Below are positions 39,583-50,818 of a DNA stretch of 64,000 nucleotides, in pieces; position 1 is the first letter of the stretch, and each line of letters starts with the position of its first letter. The stretch lies in contig VXCM01001007.1 in NCBI GenBank assembly GCA_014773175.1, forward strand, positions 62,001-126,000, given 5' to 3'. A program made the translations under genes and the position numbers. The notes under the pieces were generated by a model. It had not been told where the DNA came from, ran no database searches, and saw only the letters and a list, made by a program, of their open reading frames with translations. Origin of the DNA: Lucifuga dentata (lineage: Eukaryota > Chordata > Actinopteri > Ophidiiformes > Bythitidae).

Positions 39583-40813
39583 CTCAATGGCAGCGGTGGG
39601 CCGTCAGGGCCAGCAAGGCCTTCTCTGCTGGCTAGAGATTGTCAGATTCAGAAAATTCTATTTTTATAATTTAATATATATTTTAATTAATGCTATATGT
39701 TTTGCTGTTTTTTTTTTTTTTTTTNTTTTTTTTTTTTTTTTGTTTGTTTGTTTGTTTTTTTACAAAGTTTGTCCCCATGTGTCTATTATTAACGTCATTT
39801 CATTGCTATTCTCTCCCTCAGTTGCGCTGCTTCCAGTGCAGCTCATATAAATTAGAACTTTTATCCAATCAGATTTTCCACCTGTGCTGTCTCCGGGTGA
39901 AAAAAAATTTAGCCTGAGGCCTTCAGAATTTCCAGTGAATCCCCTCTGCTAATCAAGCAAAACGATGTTGTTGACTGTCATATTCTTTAACCAATCAGAT
40001 TTCAAGTTTGCCATGTTGGGCATATTCTTTGACGTGGCATGGCCTTCTAGCTGGCCTAGGTCTACATCATCAGAGCACCACTTAGTGGAGGGCAGCATTA
40101 CGCTACGCAGCATACAGCCTACTGGAAATTCATCAGAAGAAGCAGAAGCAGGGCCAGTTAGAGAACTGAAATAAAATTAGCTAGCATGTAACATAGCACT
40201 ATCTAAGATTTATTTAAACTTTCTTTCGTGATGTTTAGATTTTTAGATGTAGTGCTTTAGATTTTTTGTTTAGATTTTTACTTAACCCTGTTGTTTTTTA
40301 ATGCACAGTGGCTGAAGGAGGAGAAGAAATGGATTAACTGACAATGCTTTTTTCCAGAAGGACCTTTCAAGAAAAGCTGGAAATACTGTGCAACCGTGTC
40401 ACTGAACTCTTTATAAAGAAAGAAAGGAGGATGAACTTTGTCTTCAAATGATGAGCAGCTTTGGTAAGTTTGATGGATTTTTATGTGGTTGGAATCTGTG
40501 TTGAATCCTAATTGTGTTATTTGTGTTTTATGGCATTTTTGCTTGCTTAGTGGTCATATGAGTAAATGTGATGGTCGTTGTGAGTTTGTCATTGGTTCTT
40601 CGGTAAAGACATTGATTTGGGCTATGTGATGTCTATTTGTGATGGTACATCAACAGATTTGTGATGTTGATGTACCATTATTACTGTGTAATTATTGTGA
40701 ATATGGGGTGGTTACATGGAATGACAATAGCATATAGCCCTAGTGTCATGGTGAGGTATAGCACTGAAGGCCTAGTTGTGTGTGTAAAATACATGCCCGC
40801 CACTGCTCAATAG
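39583..40813. mobile_element. hAT-like element 4 with 8-bp target duplication
   Basis: Element 39591-40805 (1215 bp). The left end reads CAGCGGTGGGCCGTCAGG and the reverse of the right end CAGTGGCGGGCATGTA. Flanks are CTCAATGG (39583-39590) and CTCAATAG (40806-40813), one transition apart. An inverted AAGGCC/GGCCTA word lies just inside both ends. No transposase motif is clear, so it is non-autonomous. A T-run with an N (39705-39741) lies inside. Confidence 0.75.
39705..39741. repeat. Poly-T with single N (39725)
   Basis: Homopolymer junction inside the hAT-like element. Confidence 0.9.
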
Positions 40814-42879
40814 CCACAAACATACCCATGCTGGATTCCAGCATCTGTTCTATAAAATTGAGACTTTGGAAAAGAACAGCAGTTACTGGGCCAGTTTTGT
40901 GTATTGGAATTATTATTAAAAACAAGGTTGATGAAAGTATAAATGAATGGAGAAAGATGCTTTTCAGTTTTCTTTTGAAGACAAGTGATTACATTAACCT
41001 TTTTATTCATCTCAATTCTGTTGGCCATTTATCATTTAATTGGAATTTAATTATTATCGAACATGTACTTTGGCCAATAAGTCAATTAAAAAGTGTCTGG
41101 CCCTGATTTTAGCACATCTTGTCATAAACTGACTAATGCAGTTTGCATTTTACCTGGTCATTTCATTTCAATGGCCACATTGGTGCTGTCAAGTAATAAG
41201 AGATTAATACCGTGAATTTAAAAAATGCTTATGTAGAGACTTAGTTGCTGGTCGGTCTAATAATTATAATATGCTTTCCTAGCTTGCAGACTTGGTTTAT
41301 ATATTTGTCAAAAATGCACAGGCTTAACAGTATTCAGTTATCAAACGAGTCTGGGAGGTGACAACAGGAGCTGGACCTGAAGACTTGCTTTAACAGGAGC
41401 AGATTGCTCCAAATGGTCAAAATAGCCTTCAGAGTGTGGTGAGTGACAAAATGTCTATCAAAATAAACTTGTTTTATGAAATCATTTTTTATGTCTTTAT
41501 CTGATTAAGGTTTTTGTAAGTTCTACTGCATACAGCTGCATCTCCTGCCTAGTAAATATTAATATCTGTACTTTTAAAGGTTTTGAGCAATGAATGATGC
41601 AGAAGTCAGCAATTACCTGTAAATAAACAAAAGAATTAAGGTTCACTTTGAATCAAAGTAATAATGGTACAACAAAAATTTCAAGATTATTTGAATTTTT
41701 TTTGACCATATCTATCACAATAGATGATAGATAGAATTAATTCTTGCTATGAGCAGGCTGGTATAATACAAAGGATATGACTGAAATAGAAAAGTTATTC
41801 TTCTCCTTTTTCTTAGGAAAAGCTTCCTTTTTTATGGAATGAGGCCACTTATTGCCAGTGTACAGTAGATATATTCTATCAAAACCAGCCTTTGAAACTG
41901 TCTTTGCATGCATTCAATCAAGCTTTCCTGAGATATAAGCTGACAAATACATGACACTGACAAGCAAAACCATGCAAGCATGCACACATACACAAAAGTA
42001 AACACATACATGTACACTTAACAGGCTTGTCCCACATTCTCTCTTATGTCTGCTTGCCTTGTTCATGTCTCCACTAGCTCCTTGCTTCTCTTTATTTCCA
42101 CCAAGGAGCTTTCTCTTTGTTAGAGTATCAGTGTCAACATTCCAGGCCAAATGGCCTTTTCCAGGACCCATTTGGCTCCACATCAATTAAAGACCCTGCC
42201 ACTTTGATGGGCAAATAGCATCAGAAGAAAAAGAGGGAATATGTCAGCAAGGAAGCCCAGTGATGGAATGACTTGCCTGGGCAGAAATCTAAACTCAGGT
42301 GGAGGAGATAGAGATGGTAGCAAGAGAACAACTACTGAACTTGACACAAGTAAATACACTGCATGTCAGAATAAAGCATTGATTTTCTCACTACCATTTC
42401 TACAGGTCATTGTGCATCAGTTTGTGTGAGTAAAGCACATTGTTCTTCCACCTGGAAATATATGGCTGAGCTGTAATTCATGTGGATGTCACTGTTGTTT
42501 TCAACTGTTTCACTGGAACATCTGCACAGCTTTTTATTGGCCACATAATCTTCAGCTGGCTCCTGCTGAGCATTTATTATATGAAGATGGAATAAAGTTT
42601 TTATAGGAAAAGCAATAAAGAAATTAGAGTATGGGACAAGTTAGTATGATCTTTGACCCTGGATTTACCAAACCAGACATATCTGCGCTTTCTGCACATT
42701 TTTGTTTTCACTGAAATTATACGATCTGGGAAAGGCCAGTCATAGCATAGTTCAAATCAGTGACCCTACAAGGGAAGTGGTAATTGTGTGTGTTATTATT
42801 TATTTATTTTTTTATTATTCTTTATTCCAGCTTGTGGATTCCATCATATGTGTTTTCCTAGTAGATACTATACAATTAG
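40814..42879. other. Intron 2, unannotated
   Basis: No gene or mobile element recognised. Open frames here lack motifs. Confidence 0.5.
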
Positions 42880-43420
42880 AAGTTTAAAATTGATGATCTG
42901 TGGTCTCTTTCTATCCACTAGAGAGTTCTCTGGCAAACAACTAAAGGTTTTCTTCTGGGCTTTGGGCCAAGATCACAATGTGTTCTCTCCAGTTCAGGTG
43001 ACTTGTCCATAACTTTCATTAGCATTTCGTGGACAAAACTCACCATAGTTTTGTCAATTTCACTATTCTCTAGAACATTCAGAATTCTCAAGTTTGTTCG
43101 GGTTTGATTCGTTCTTCAAATTTTCAATACAGTCCAGGAGAATCTTGCATTGTTTTTGTTTTTTCCTTTCATTTCAGTCAACACTTCTTGTAGCAATTTG
43201 AAATTTCCTCTTGCCAGCAATTCAAAAAAACATTATTTGTCTTCATTAGCATCAGCAAATTTTACAGTAGGCCAGTTGATTCTTCAGTAAGAGTAGAGAT
43301 GTCCTTCATAAGTGTTGTGCATTGCTTTGTTACCTCCATTTCAACTGTACATGGCTCATGAAAATGCTGGCATCACCTGAAAGAGTTTCTTCATTTATAG
43401 TTTCTGTGGTATAGCTGCTA
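42880..43420 (-). pseudogene. Possible L1 ORF1-like remnant
   Basis: On the minus strand, short blocks in changing frames fit L1 ORF1. A coiled-coil-like start reads MEVTKQCTTLMKDISTLTEE (about 43340-43280). A later block reads MDKSPELERTHCDLGPKPRR followed by KPLVV (about 43010-42925), close to the L1 ORF1 pattern L-E-R-x-H-R-x(3-4)-P-K-P...P-R-x-V-I. Stops and frameshifts are frequent. It could be another coiled-coil protein relic; no target duplication was found. Confidence 0.4.
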
Positions 43421-43599
43421 GCACCAGGAATGCTAGTGTTAGCTGACTGGTGTTAGCCAATGAGAAGGAGAAATTGAATTGAAAGGAGAATTTGTTAGCT
43501 TGTTCTTGCTCTTATTTCAATTACATTTCCACCAGACTTATACTGGACATGCTGTAAAGAAATCACTTAAAACTCTTTGTGCAGATAGGCTGTAGATCA

Positions 43600-43672
43600 C
43601 TGTCATTTGTATGTGGGTTGTATATATTGGGCTCAAACATGCAAAATCACCGGTATTGTCCTTTAAAAAAAA
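43600..43672 (+). mobile_element. Right end of a TTAA MITE (solo fragment)
   Basis: Contains TATTGGGCTCAAACATGCAA, then AATCACCGGTATTGTCCTTTAA, nearly identical to the right terminus of copy A at 9950-9993. No left end is visible about 600 bp upstream, where an L1 ORF1-like relic lies instead. Confidence 0.65.
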
Positions 43673-43812
43673 CTTGCAATAGGGCTGTTCTGCAGGTAGA
43701 AGTTGGATGTGTCTGCAGCCAGATGTCTCTCTCTCTCCTTTCCACTTAATCTGCTTTAATTCATGATAAATTAAATTAATTTCAATATATTCAAACCCAA
43801 AGGGGAACAGAC

Positions 43813-43815
<3 letters not shown>

Positions 43816-43855
<40 letters not shown>

Positions 43856-43870
43856 NTTTTTTTTTTTTTT
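43816..43870. repeat. (AG)n / N / poly-T compound repeat
   Basis: About 20 AG units, N at 43856, then a T-run. The N probably joins two unrelated contig ends. Confidence 0.9.
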
Positions 43871-45059
43871 TCTTTTTGAGGATGCATACTGGTATATTCC
43901 TGCATGCTGCTTGTGTGCAGCCCCAACTATATCTCATCTGCTGCTGCTTTTTAACTTTCCTCTTTATGGAGTAAAACACAAGAACTACATGATGCAACTC
44001 ACTGCTATTATTATTTGAAACAGCAATAGTTACATTCTTCTGGCATTACCATGTGTAATGACTATACAGCACAGCAGTTTGACATATTCATTTTAAGAAA
44101 TGTGCTGTAGCTCACAGTGGGATAATTCAATTGTTGACTTATTATAGCCTTGAATACTATACGAATGTAAGGTTTGAACATATATTGTGCTCTAGGAATA
44201 TACAGAGCACATCTACATGACGAAGGTGCGTGTCTGTTTCTCCTCAGAGAGCCAAGACTGGAGGGCCTGCAAAAACAGGCCAAGCTGCTCTTAAAATGGC
44301 CACCAGGGCGTGAGATTTATCACACCACCTGCACACTAGTAAAAAGAGACAATTTGCTCCCCTTCCTCATACATAAACTGCTGTCTGCATTCCGGGGGGG
44401 GCACACCATTTATCATGGCACACTTTCTCCCATTTCAGCCTGCCCCCAACCAGACATGGTGTTATTGCAACAAGGAAAATCATTAGTCACTTCTGTGCAT
44501 CAGTATTAGACAAGAATCAGAGCGATAGTTAATTACATCAGTCACAATTACCATCAGATTTGCATAGATGCAAAAAGCTCACATTTTGGGGGGAAAAAAG
44601 TGGTGAATTCAGTGAAAATGTGAACAAAGGCTTCAGCTTGGAGGCTCTATAACACCAAACACATCAAACAAGTCTTCTGTTTCTGAAACAAATCACAACA
44701 GACAGACTGTCCTAAAAGAACACACAGCATATCACAAAACCAATCCTGCAGCTTCAGAACACCACACAAAACTGTCCGTTTAGATTTGTCCATATGTCCC
44801 CTTTAGTGTCTGTAACACAGGAGTGGACTTTTGCAAATGAGGCTCTTGCTGTGGTGTTTTGCAGTATTGCTGATATTCAGCAAAGCTTCAGTAGAAGCGT
44901 GTCATCCTTAGTTTAACTCACATGTTCCCCTTTAGGACTTTGCTCAAGGATGAAGCAACTGGAGTGGAGTGGACAAGAGAGCAGCTGATAGTCTCTTCAA
45001 CAGAAGCATTTGTAAGGTTGTTTAAAAGAAAAGCAGGCTTTCACATGTTGAGTTTGAGG

Positions 45060-45061
<2 letters not shown>
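43871..45061. other. Intron 2, unannotated
   Basis: A + strand open frame of 111 codons (44174-44509) has no recognisable motif and no ATG at its start. No element seen. Confidence 0.45.

Positions 45062-45115
<54 letters not shown>
45062..45115. repeat. (CA)n microsatellite
   Basis: About 27 CA units, directly beside the second copy of the dispersed repeat. Confidence 0.95.
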
Positions 45116-45117
<2 letters not shown>

Positions 45118-45485
45118 CATTCATAAACACACTATACACTGATTTTTGCATTAAGGCAAAATGTGACAGCAATAAGACATATACATGGCAAAATATAAAA
45201 GGGATTCTGCTGTTCAATGAATAAACGTGTTGCTTAGTGGGAGTGTGAGGGAGAGTCTGCCAGGTGAGGAAGTGCCTGCAGAGGTGGCTTGCTCCCATTA
45301 CAACGTTTACATGCCTGTGTAAATCGATTTACAGTCTCATAATCTAGGTCTGTTATTCGGAGGAAGCATATGTCGATTTATGGCAGTTTCATTCTATTTA
45401 TGGTGTTTACTTGACATTTGAAAGAATGTATTTATTGCCTTAATTGGAGTATAATCAAAGTTTAAGTGCATGTAAATGTATTGAC
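45115..45485 (+). mobile_element. Dispersed repeat, copy 2 (MITE-like)
   Basis: Shares order and wording with 19030-19390: ACATATACATGG, GTTGCTTAG, GAGGTGGCTTG, CATAATCTAGGTCTGTTA, GACATTTGAAA, TTTATTGCCTTAAT and GTGCATGTAAAT. It abuts the CA microsatellite on its left. Non-coding. Confidence 0.7.
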
Positions 45486-48389
45486 AGAGAAAATCTAAGT
45501 GTGTATCTAAGTGTTTGTTTTTGAGTTTGTTTAATTGTACGTAGAGCAAAGTCATGATTAACATCTTCATTCTGAGAGGCTTTCCACAATCTGTAGCAAA
45601 ACCAAGAGGAATATTTCCTCAAGTCCAAACATGCTGCTTTGACCCCATCATACTCCATGTCTGTAACAGTCAGCAGAGGAACAGGCCTATAGCTAATGTA
45701 TCCAAATAAACAGTTCACTACATACTGATCATAAATCACCATCACAATGTTTGGAATTCATCTTGAAAAAAAGTGGAAAAATTTGCCAATTGGTGACAAA
45801 TTTTCTTGAATTGAGTGCCAGAGAATCACTCCACCCAATGGTGTAGTTACTGTTTCTTATTTCCTAGCCCATATTGACGCTTTTATTTAATATCAACTTA
45901 TAATAAAAGAAAATTAAAATAAATCTGTGGTCCAAGTCACATTGATTGTCTAGAACCTAATAGCAGAGTTTAAACTGGGCACTGAATGTGTTTAACAGCT
46001 TGTTTCAGCATATTCTGATTTTTCTGATATAACAGTTTAAACACAAACTGTGAGAGAGTTAAAACAAGCAAAAGTGAGAAAATGGGAGAAATGCTGTGGT
46101 ATTTTTTCTCTCCCTTACTATGACTTAGCACTTTTCTCCTTATTAGTGGAGGTGGACCTGCCAAGCATCCTGTCAGGGGCAGCAGCAGCAGCAGCAGCCA
46201 CAAACTGTGGCCCAGAATCTCCAATGAGAGTTCTAGAGATATAATTGATGGCAATTTTAACTTCGTAGACATTCTACAAACCTTAGTCAATTTGGTTTAA
46301 TGAGAATTAAAGATTCAAAAGCAATGCATTTTATATCAATCAGGCAAATAACTCACAGGGGGGTGGAAGCTAAGAAGAAAGAAGGGAGTGCAAAGAAGGC
46401 AAAGAAACAACACAGACGGAGCAGTGATGGAAGTGAAACTAGCAGAGAGAAGAACTGATGATGCTTATGGAAATACACTGTCTTCTGCTGGTATTTCCTA
46501 ATTCTGTTTTTCTCCCCTTGAGCAAATCATGTTGTAAAATGGTTTGTTTGTTCTGCAGAATAAATTGTTAAGTATGCTAACATCAGAATAACATTTAATT
46601 CAGTTTCATTAGATCTTGTGTTACTTTTTTTAGTATAGGGACAGTTTGAGTTGACATTCCCAGTCTGTCTAAAGACTTTCAGAAGGATAGTGTATCCTTT
46701 TTTCATACAGGAGGGCTGATGAAAGCAGAGGCCACCCATCCACAGCCACAGACATGAAAATGGCATCAACAAATAGATCACATTTTTTGGTATCATACAT
46801 TATGAGGAATCATAGATGGAGGAGGAAGAGGAGGAGGAAGGTGAGAAAGGAAAGATGCCACAACAATCAGATCTCTGCAGACAGAGTCGTGCAGGGTGCT
46901 CTGTGGGGGAGAGGTGATGACATCAGAGAAGCACCAGGAAGAGCTCGCTGACTTTCACTCTGCAGCCACAGGGTGACTGCACCCAAAGGAGAGGGCAAGA
47001 GTGGTAACGTGCAGTGAGACATGCCAGACACATGCACACAGTAAAGCATGCACACACATATGTGAAAGTATTTACACACACAAGCCTTGACATCTCACGT
47101 GAGCTGAATGCAAATGAATTTGTGATGGAGTCATTAATGCAGGGTAGTAACATAACCATTTGCTTGCTTAAAGCTAAATTCATGAAAAATGAATTTGAAC
47201 ACTGAAATACCTTCCAGTATTGTGGTATGACTGTGGATAATCTAAGACAAATGGGCACAGACCTTGATTAGCTTCATTATCTTGCATTACAAAGCTCAAG
47301 TCTGGGTGTATTCGTTTCAGACTGACTAATAGTTCATTGGTTAGCTGGGAGCGCATTGTGTATTGAGTACTATACACAGTATGGGTAAAACATTTCTAAT
47401 ATTCTTCACACAATATTGTTTTATGCATAATATTTTTAAAATAATCATACAGAACTTTATTAATGTGCTAGCAAAGTACTCAAAAATCTATTTCCAACAG
47501 TTTTTCATGGTCATGGCAATTATGAATGATCATCATGTTTCATTTCCTATGAATGAAACGTTTGTTGAGCATGTTTTGCTCAAGCATGACATATCTATCA
47601 ATTGGAAAAATGTGTCACACATGTAATTTAAGTATAATAGCTACTGTAAGTGTTGATAGAACAGTTTTGATTTTACAGAATGGATCTTGCAGAGATATTG
47701 ATTTTGCTCTTACAATGGGCTTATCTGTATAATATAATGCTTTGAGACACAACTCTCAGCATTTGGTTTTGCTGCCATTCTATGCAGTCTTTATTTGGAA
47801 GGATAAACTAGCCTAAAAGAAGCCTGAATTACTCTTGTGACCTGCCTGCTGGCCTACTTTGATAGATAATTCCTTTTATGTAATCATCTTAACGTGATTA
47901 ATAGACTGTGAGAGCCTTCTAAGAGGTGACTTTTGTTAACCTTTCATGGGTATTTCCCTCAAGAGTGGCTATAAGAGGCTTGGCTATTGTCTGTTTTACC
48001 ACTGGGGCCAATACATCCAGTCTGCCAGAGTTGATATACTTCTGTGACGTGCTACCACTTTAAACCGAGGGGAAGATGGAGTCCATAAACTCAGACATAT
48101 TTCCCAGTAAGCACATGAAAAGAGCATAGATGGTTTACTGTCCTCAAGAGGAAGTTCTTTCCACAGGCAGTTGCAGATTCATATGCACACTATAGTACAA
48201 AGACATAACACATACTTTAAAAAAGACACTTTTATATCACAAATATTATAGACCTCCCACACACAAAAACTGTAGATCTACCAGGTGGAGAGTTATCTAG
48301 TGCCTGTGTGGCAGAGAGGACAAACAAGCACACAAAACACAGTCAGACCTACAGTATGTATAATTAATCTCCCTCTCACCCTTTCAGGT

Positions 48390-48390
<1 letters not shown>
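45486..48390. other. Intron 2, unannotated
   Basis: A short GCA run at 46180-46198. The block 47860-48040 is base-balanced and could be conserved non-coding DNA. No gene seen. Confidence 0.45.

Positions 48391-48446
<56 letters not shown>
48391..48446. repeat. (GT)28 microsatellite at the 3' end of a LINE
   Basis: On the LINE's sense (minus) strand this is (AC)28 directly after the ORF end. It could be the element's own tail or the target into which it inserted. Confidence 0.95.
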
Positions 48447-48447
<1 letters not shown>

Positions 48448-49410
48448 TTCCTCAAGCTCAGGTCCTCTACCAGAAGAGTGGGAGTTTGAGGGTTCTACAC
48501 AGTATCTTAGCTGTTCCTAGGACTGTATTCTTCTGGACAAAGACCTCAGGTGTTGTTTTTGGAATTTGCTGGAGCCACTCTCCCAGTTTGGGGGTCACAG
48601 ACCCTAGTGCTCCTATTAGTACTGGGACCACTGTGGACTTCATCTTCCACATTCGATCTAATTCTTCCTTCAGCCCTTGGTATTTCTCTAGCTTCTCATG
48701 CTCTTTCTTGCCATCACTTGGGTTGCTATATCAATCTTCTGCTCCACCATGTCTGGTTGGTTAGCCAGCACCTGCTTGTCAGTCTGGAACTTGAAGTCCC
48801 ACAGGATCTTAGCTCTGCTATTCTCAATCATCTTTGGTGGTCTCCCATTTGGACATAGGTACTACCAGTCCAAATTCAGCACAGATGGCATCTTACATCC
48901 TGCTACCAAGTGCTGGACTGTCTCAGGGGCATCTTTGCACCACCTTGAGTCGTGTCTGTGTGGTAGATCCCTGGAGGGCATCCTCCTGATGTATCGTGGA
49001 TGCTCCTTGTTTCATCCTGGATAGTGGTTCTGACACTCACTAGCCCTCAGCCCTGTCTTTTCGCTGACTGTACAGTCTCAGGCTGCTGGACTTTGGGTGG
49101 AACCCTCCATCCATTGTGAGGAGTTTTCATGTCTTGATGTCTGTGGTCTCTATCTCCTCCTTTGGCCAGCTTATTATTCCAGTTGAATATCTGATGACTG
49201 GTAGGGCTGGATCTTATTCCTACCCTTGAGCTGGCTTCTGAGGACCTGCCTTAGTAGAGGAGGTATTTGGCTGTAGACTGACTTTCTTGCTGCCTCCTCA
49301 TGGTTCCCATTGGCCTGTGGGATACCCAGGTACTTGTAACTGTCCTGTATATCTATTATCCTTCCTTCTGGTAATTCAACCCCTTCAGTGCTGACCACCT
49401 TCCCTCTTTT

Positions 49411-49545
49411 TGTCACCATTCGGCTGCACTTATCCAGTCCGAATGACATCCTGATGTCATCGCTGTAGATCCTGGTANTGTCACCATTCGGCTGCACTTA
49501 TCCAGTCCGAATGACATCCTGATGTCATCGCTGTAGATCCTGGTA
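49411..49545. repeat. 67-bp direct duplication around single N (49478): assembly artefact
   Basis: 49411-49477 equals 49479-49545. It duplicates an RT segment and breaks the frame artificially. Confidence 0.9.
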
Positions 49546-50074
49546 AGGTGGGTCAGTGAATCGATGTTTCACTCATTCCTGGTGTACAGCTTGATGTCAT
49601 CCATGTAGAGGAGGTGGCTGATGATAACTCCACTTCGGAACCTATATCCATATCTGCTCTTTACGATGATCTGGCTGAGGGGTTCAGGCCTATGCAGAAC
49701 AGCATTGGGGACAGTGTATCACCTTGGCATATGCCACATTTGATGGTCACCTGTGTGACTGTCTTTGAGTTGGCCTCTAATGTTTTTTCTACAGCCCCAT
49801 TGAGTTCTTGATGAAGATTATTGTCCTGTTGGCCTTGTATAGTGTCAAGCACTGTAGTATCTATATGTGGGGCATTGAGTCATAGGCTTTCTTGTAGTAA
49901 ATCCAGGTGGTGCTCAGGCTAGTCTGCCTGGTCTTCGAGTCTTGGGTGACTGCTATGTCAGTAGCTGGTGCTTTGACTCTCTGGTGTTGTTTCCAATTCC
50001 CTTCTGAGCTTCACTCGTGTCCATTCAGCTTAGCTGCTATGATGCCTGACAGCTTCCATGTTGTGGAGAGGCAG

Positions 50075-50209
50075 GTTATTGGCCGGTAGTTTGAAGGTGT
50101 TGTACCCTTGTGGGGATCCTTCATGATCAGTATTGTTCTGTNGTTATTGGCCGGTAGTTTGAAGGTGTTGTACCCTTGTGGGGATCCTTCATGATCAGTA
50201 TTGTTCTGT
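50075..50209. repeat. 67-bp direct duplication around single N (50142): assembly artefact
   Basis: 50075-50141 equals 50143-50209. Same pattern as the others, again inside the LINE. Confidence 0.9.
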
Positions 50210-50629
50210 CCTGTATTAGCCAGTCAGGGTGAGACCCTGATGTTAACAGCTGATTCATCTGTGCCATCATGCATTCATGGAGTGCTGTCAGCTTCTTCAG
50301 CCAGTAGGCATGGATCATGTTGGGGCCTGGTGCAGTCCAGCTCTTCATGCCTGAGGCTCGCTGTTGGATGTGTGCCGCTGTGATGGTGACTGGCTGCTTT
50401 TCTGGGAGATGGCCATGGTCTGCTCTTAGGCCCACTAGCCACTGGACATTGGTGTTGTGTGATGTCTCCCTTTTCCATATCTCTGTTAACTGGCTAATCT
50501 CTCTCCATGTTGCCTTAATCTTGGCTTCTAGCCTTCTCCTCCATGGAGTAATGTCTGTGGCTTGTGTTCTTAATCCTGTATCCAAGCATCTCCAGGATTA
50601 CTGTTGCAGTGGCATACAAGCTCAAATAG

Positions 50630-50818
50630 AATTGTGTTGGGTTCACTGTGATGGATTACTTATCTCAAATTTGAAGTCTCTACAAGTTGCTTTTTACTGT
50701 ACTGTAATGAAACTAATGGCAGTCTAGAAGGTAGGAAAAATAATTCCAATATTTACCGCTCCAGTAGTATGTTTTGGGAAATGGCTGGCAGTAATGTAAT
50801 CACTGATTATGCTCCTTT
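50630..50818 (+). mobile_element. Right part of a TTAA MITE (fragment)
   Basis: Matches the right interior of copy A (8870-8964 joined to 9900-9993): AGTCTCTACAAGTTG, GAAGGTAGGAAAAA, TTTACCGCTCCAGTAGTAT and CAGTAATGTAAT, ending in GCTCCTTTAA (50808-50818). It shows what the sequence looks like without the hAT insertion found in copy A. The left part is absent; it stops near the 5' end of the LINE. Confidence 0.7.

Larger units (their letters stand above)
48460..50585 (-). pseudogene. RLE-type LINE ORF: reverse transcriptase plus endonuclease relic
   Basis: Blocks in order on the minus strand. At 50585-50150: WRRRLEAKIKATWREISQLT, then SWTAPGPNMIHAYWLKKLT and SNYRPI, the RT N-terminal and fingers region. 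At about 49890: YKKAYDSMPHI (RT motif A region). At about 49760-49680: the G-I-C-Q-G-D-T-L-S-P-M-L-F motif. At about 49615-49585: HLLYMDDIKLYTRNE with the catalytic Y-M-D-D intact. At 49497-49270: MSFGLDKCSRMVTKRGKV and YKYLGIPQANGNHEEAARK. At about 48830-48720: ENSRAKILWDFKFQTDKQV and ANQPDM (endonuclease region). At 48652-48467: GALGSVTPKLGEWLQQIP and GTAKILCRTLKLP at the C-terminus. Several stops and frameshifts make it inactive. Confidence 0.8.
48447..50590 (-). mobile_element. R4/Dong/Rex6-like LINE (5'-truncated, decayed)
   Basis: A non-LTR element on the minus strand, identified by its reverse transcriptase and a C-terminal restriction-like endonuclease region (see the pseudogene entry). 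The 5' end is lost near 50590 and the 3' end meets a GT/AC microsatellite. Two assembly duplications (49411-49545 and 50075-50209) interrupt it. I assign it to the RLE-encoding fish elements from remembered protein motifs; the exact clade (R4/Dong, Rex6 or NeSL) is uncertain. Confidence 0.8.

Noticed and set aside
44174..44509. 111-codon + strand frame
   Set aside because: Does not begin with ATG, shows no motif and spans a poly-G run.
45041..45298. Cys-Val repeat proteins from CA/TG tracts (also at 28263, 34754, 48285, 62342)
   Set aside because: Translated microsatellites, not genes.
48285..49024. Overlapping + strand frames of 100-159 codons
   Set aside because: They are antisense to the LINE endonuclease region, whose minus-strand motifs are clear.
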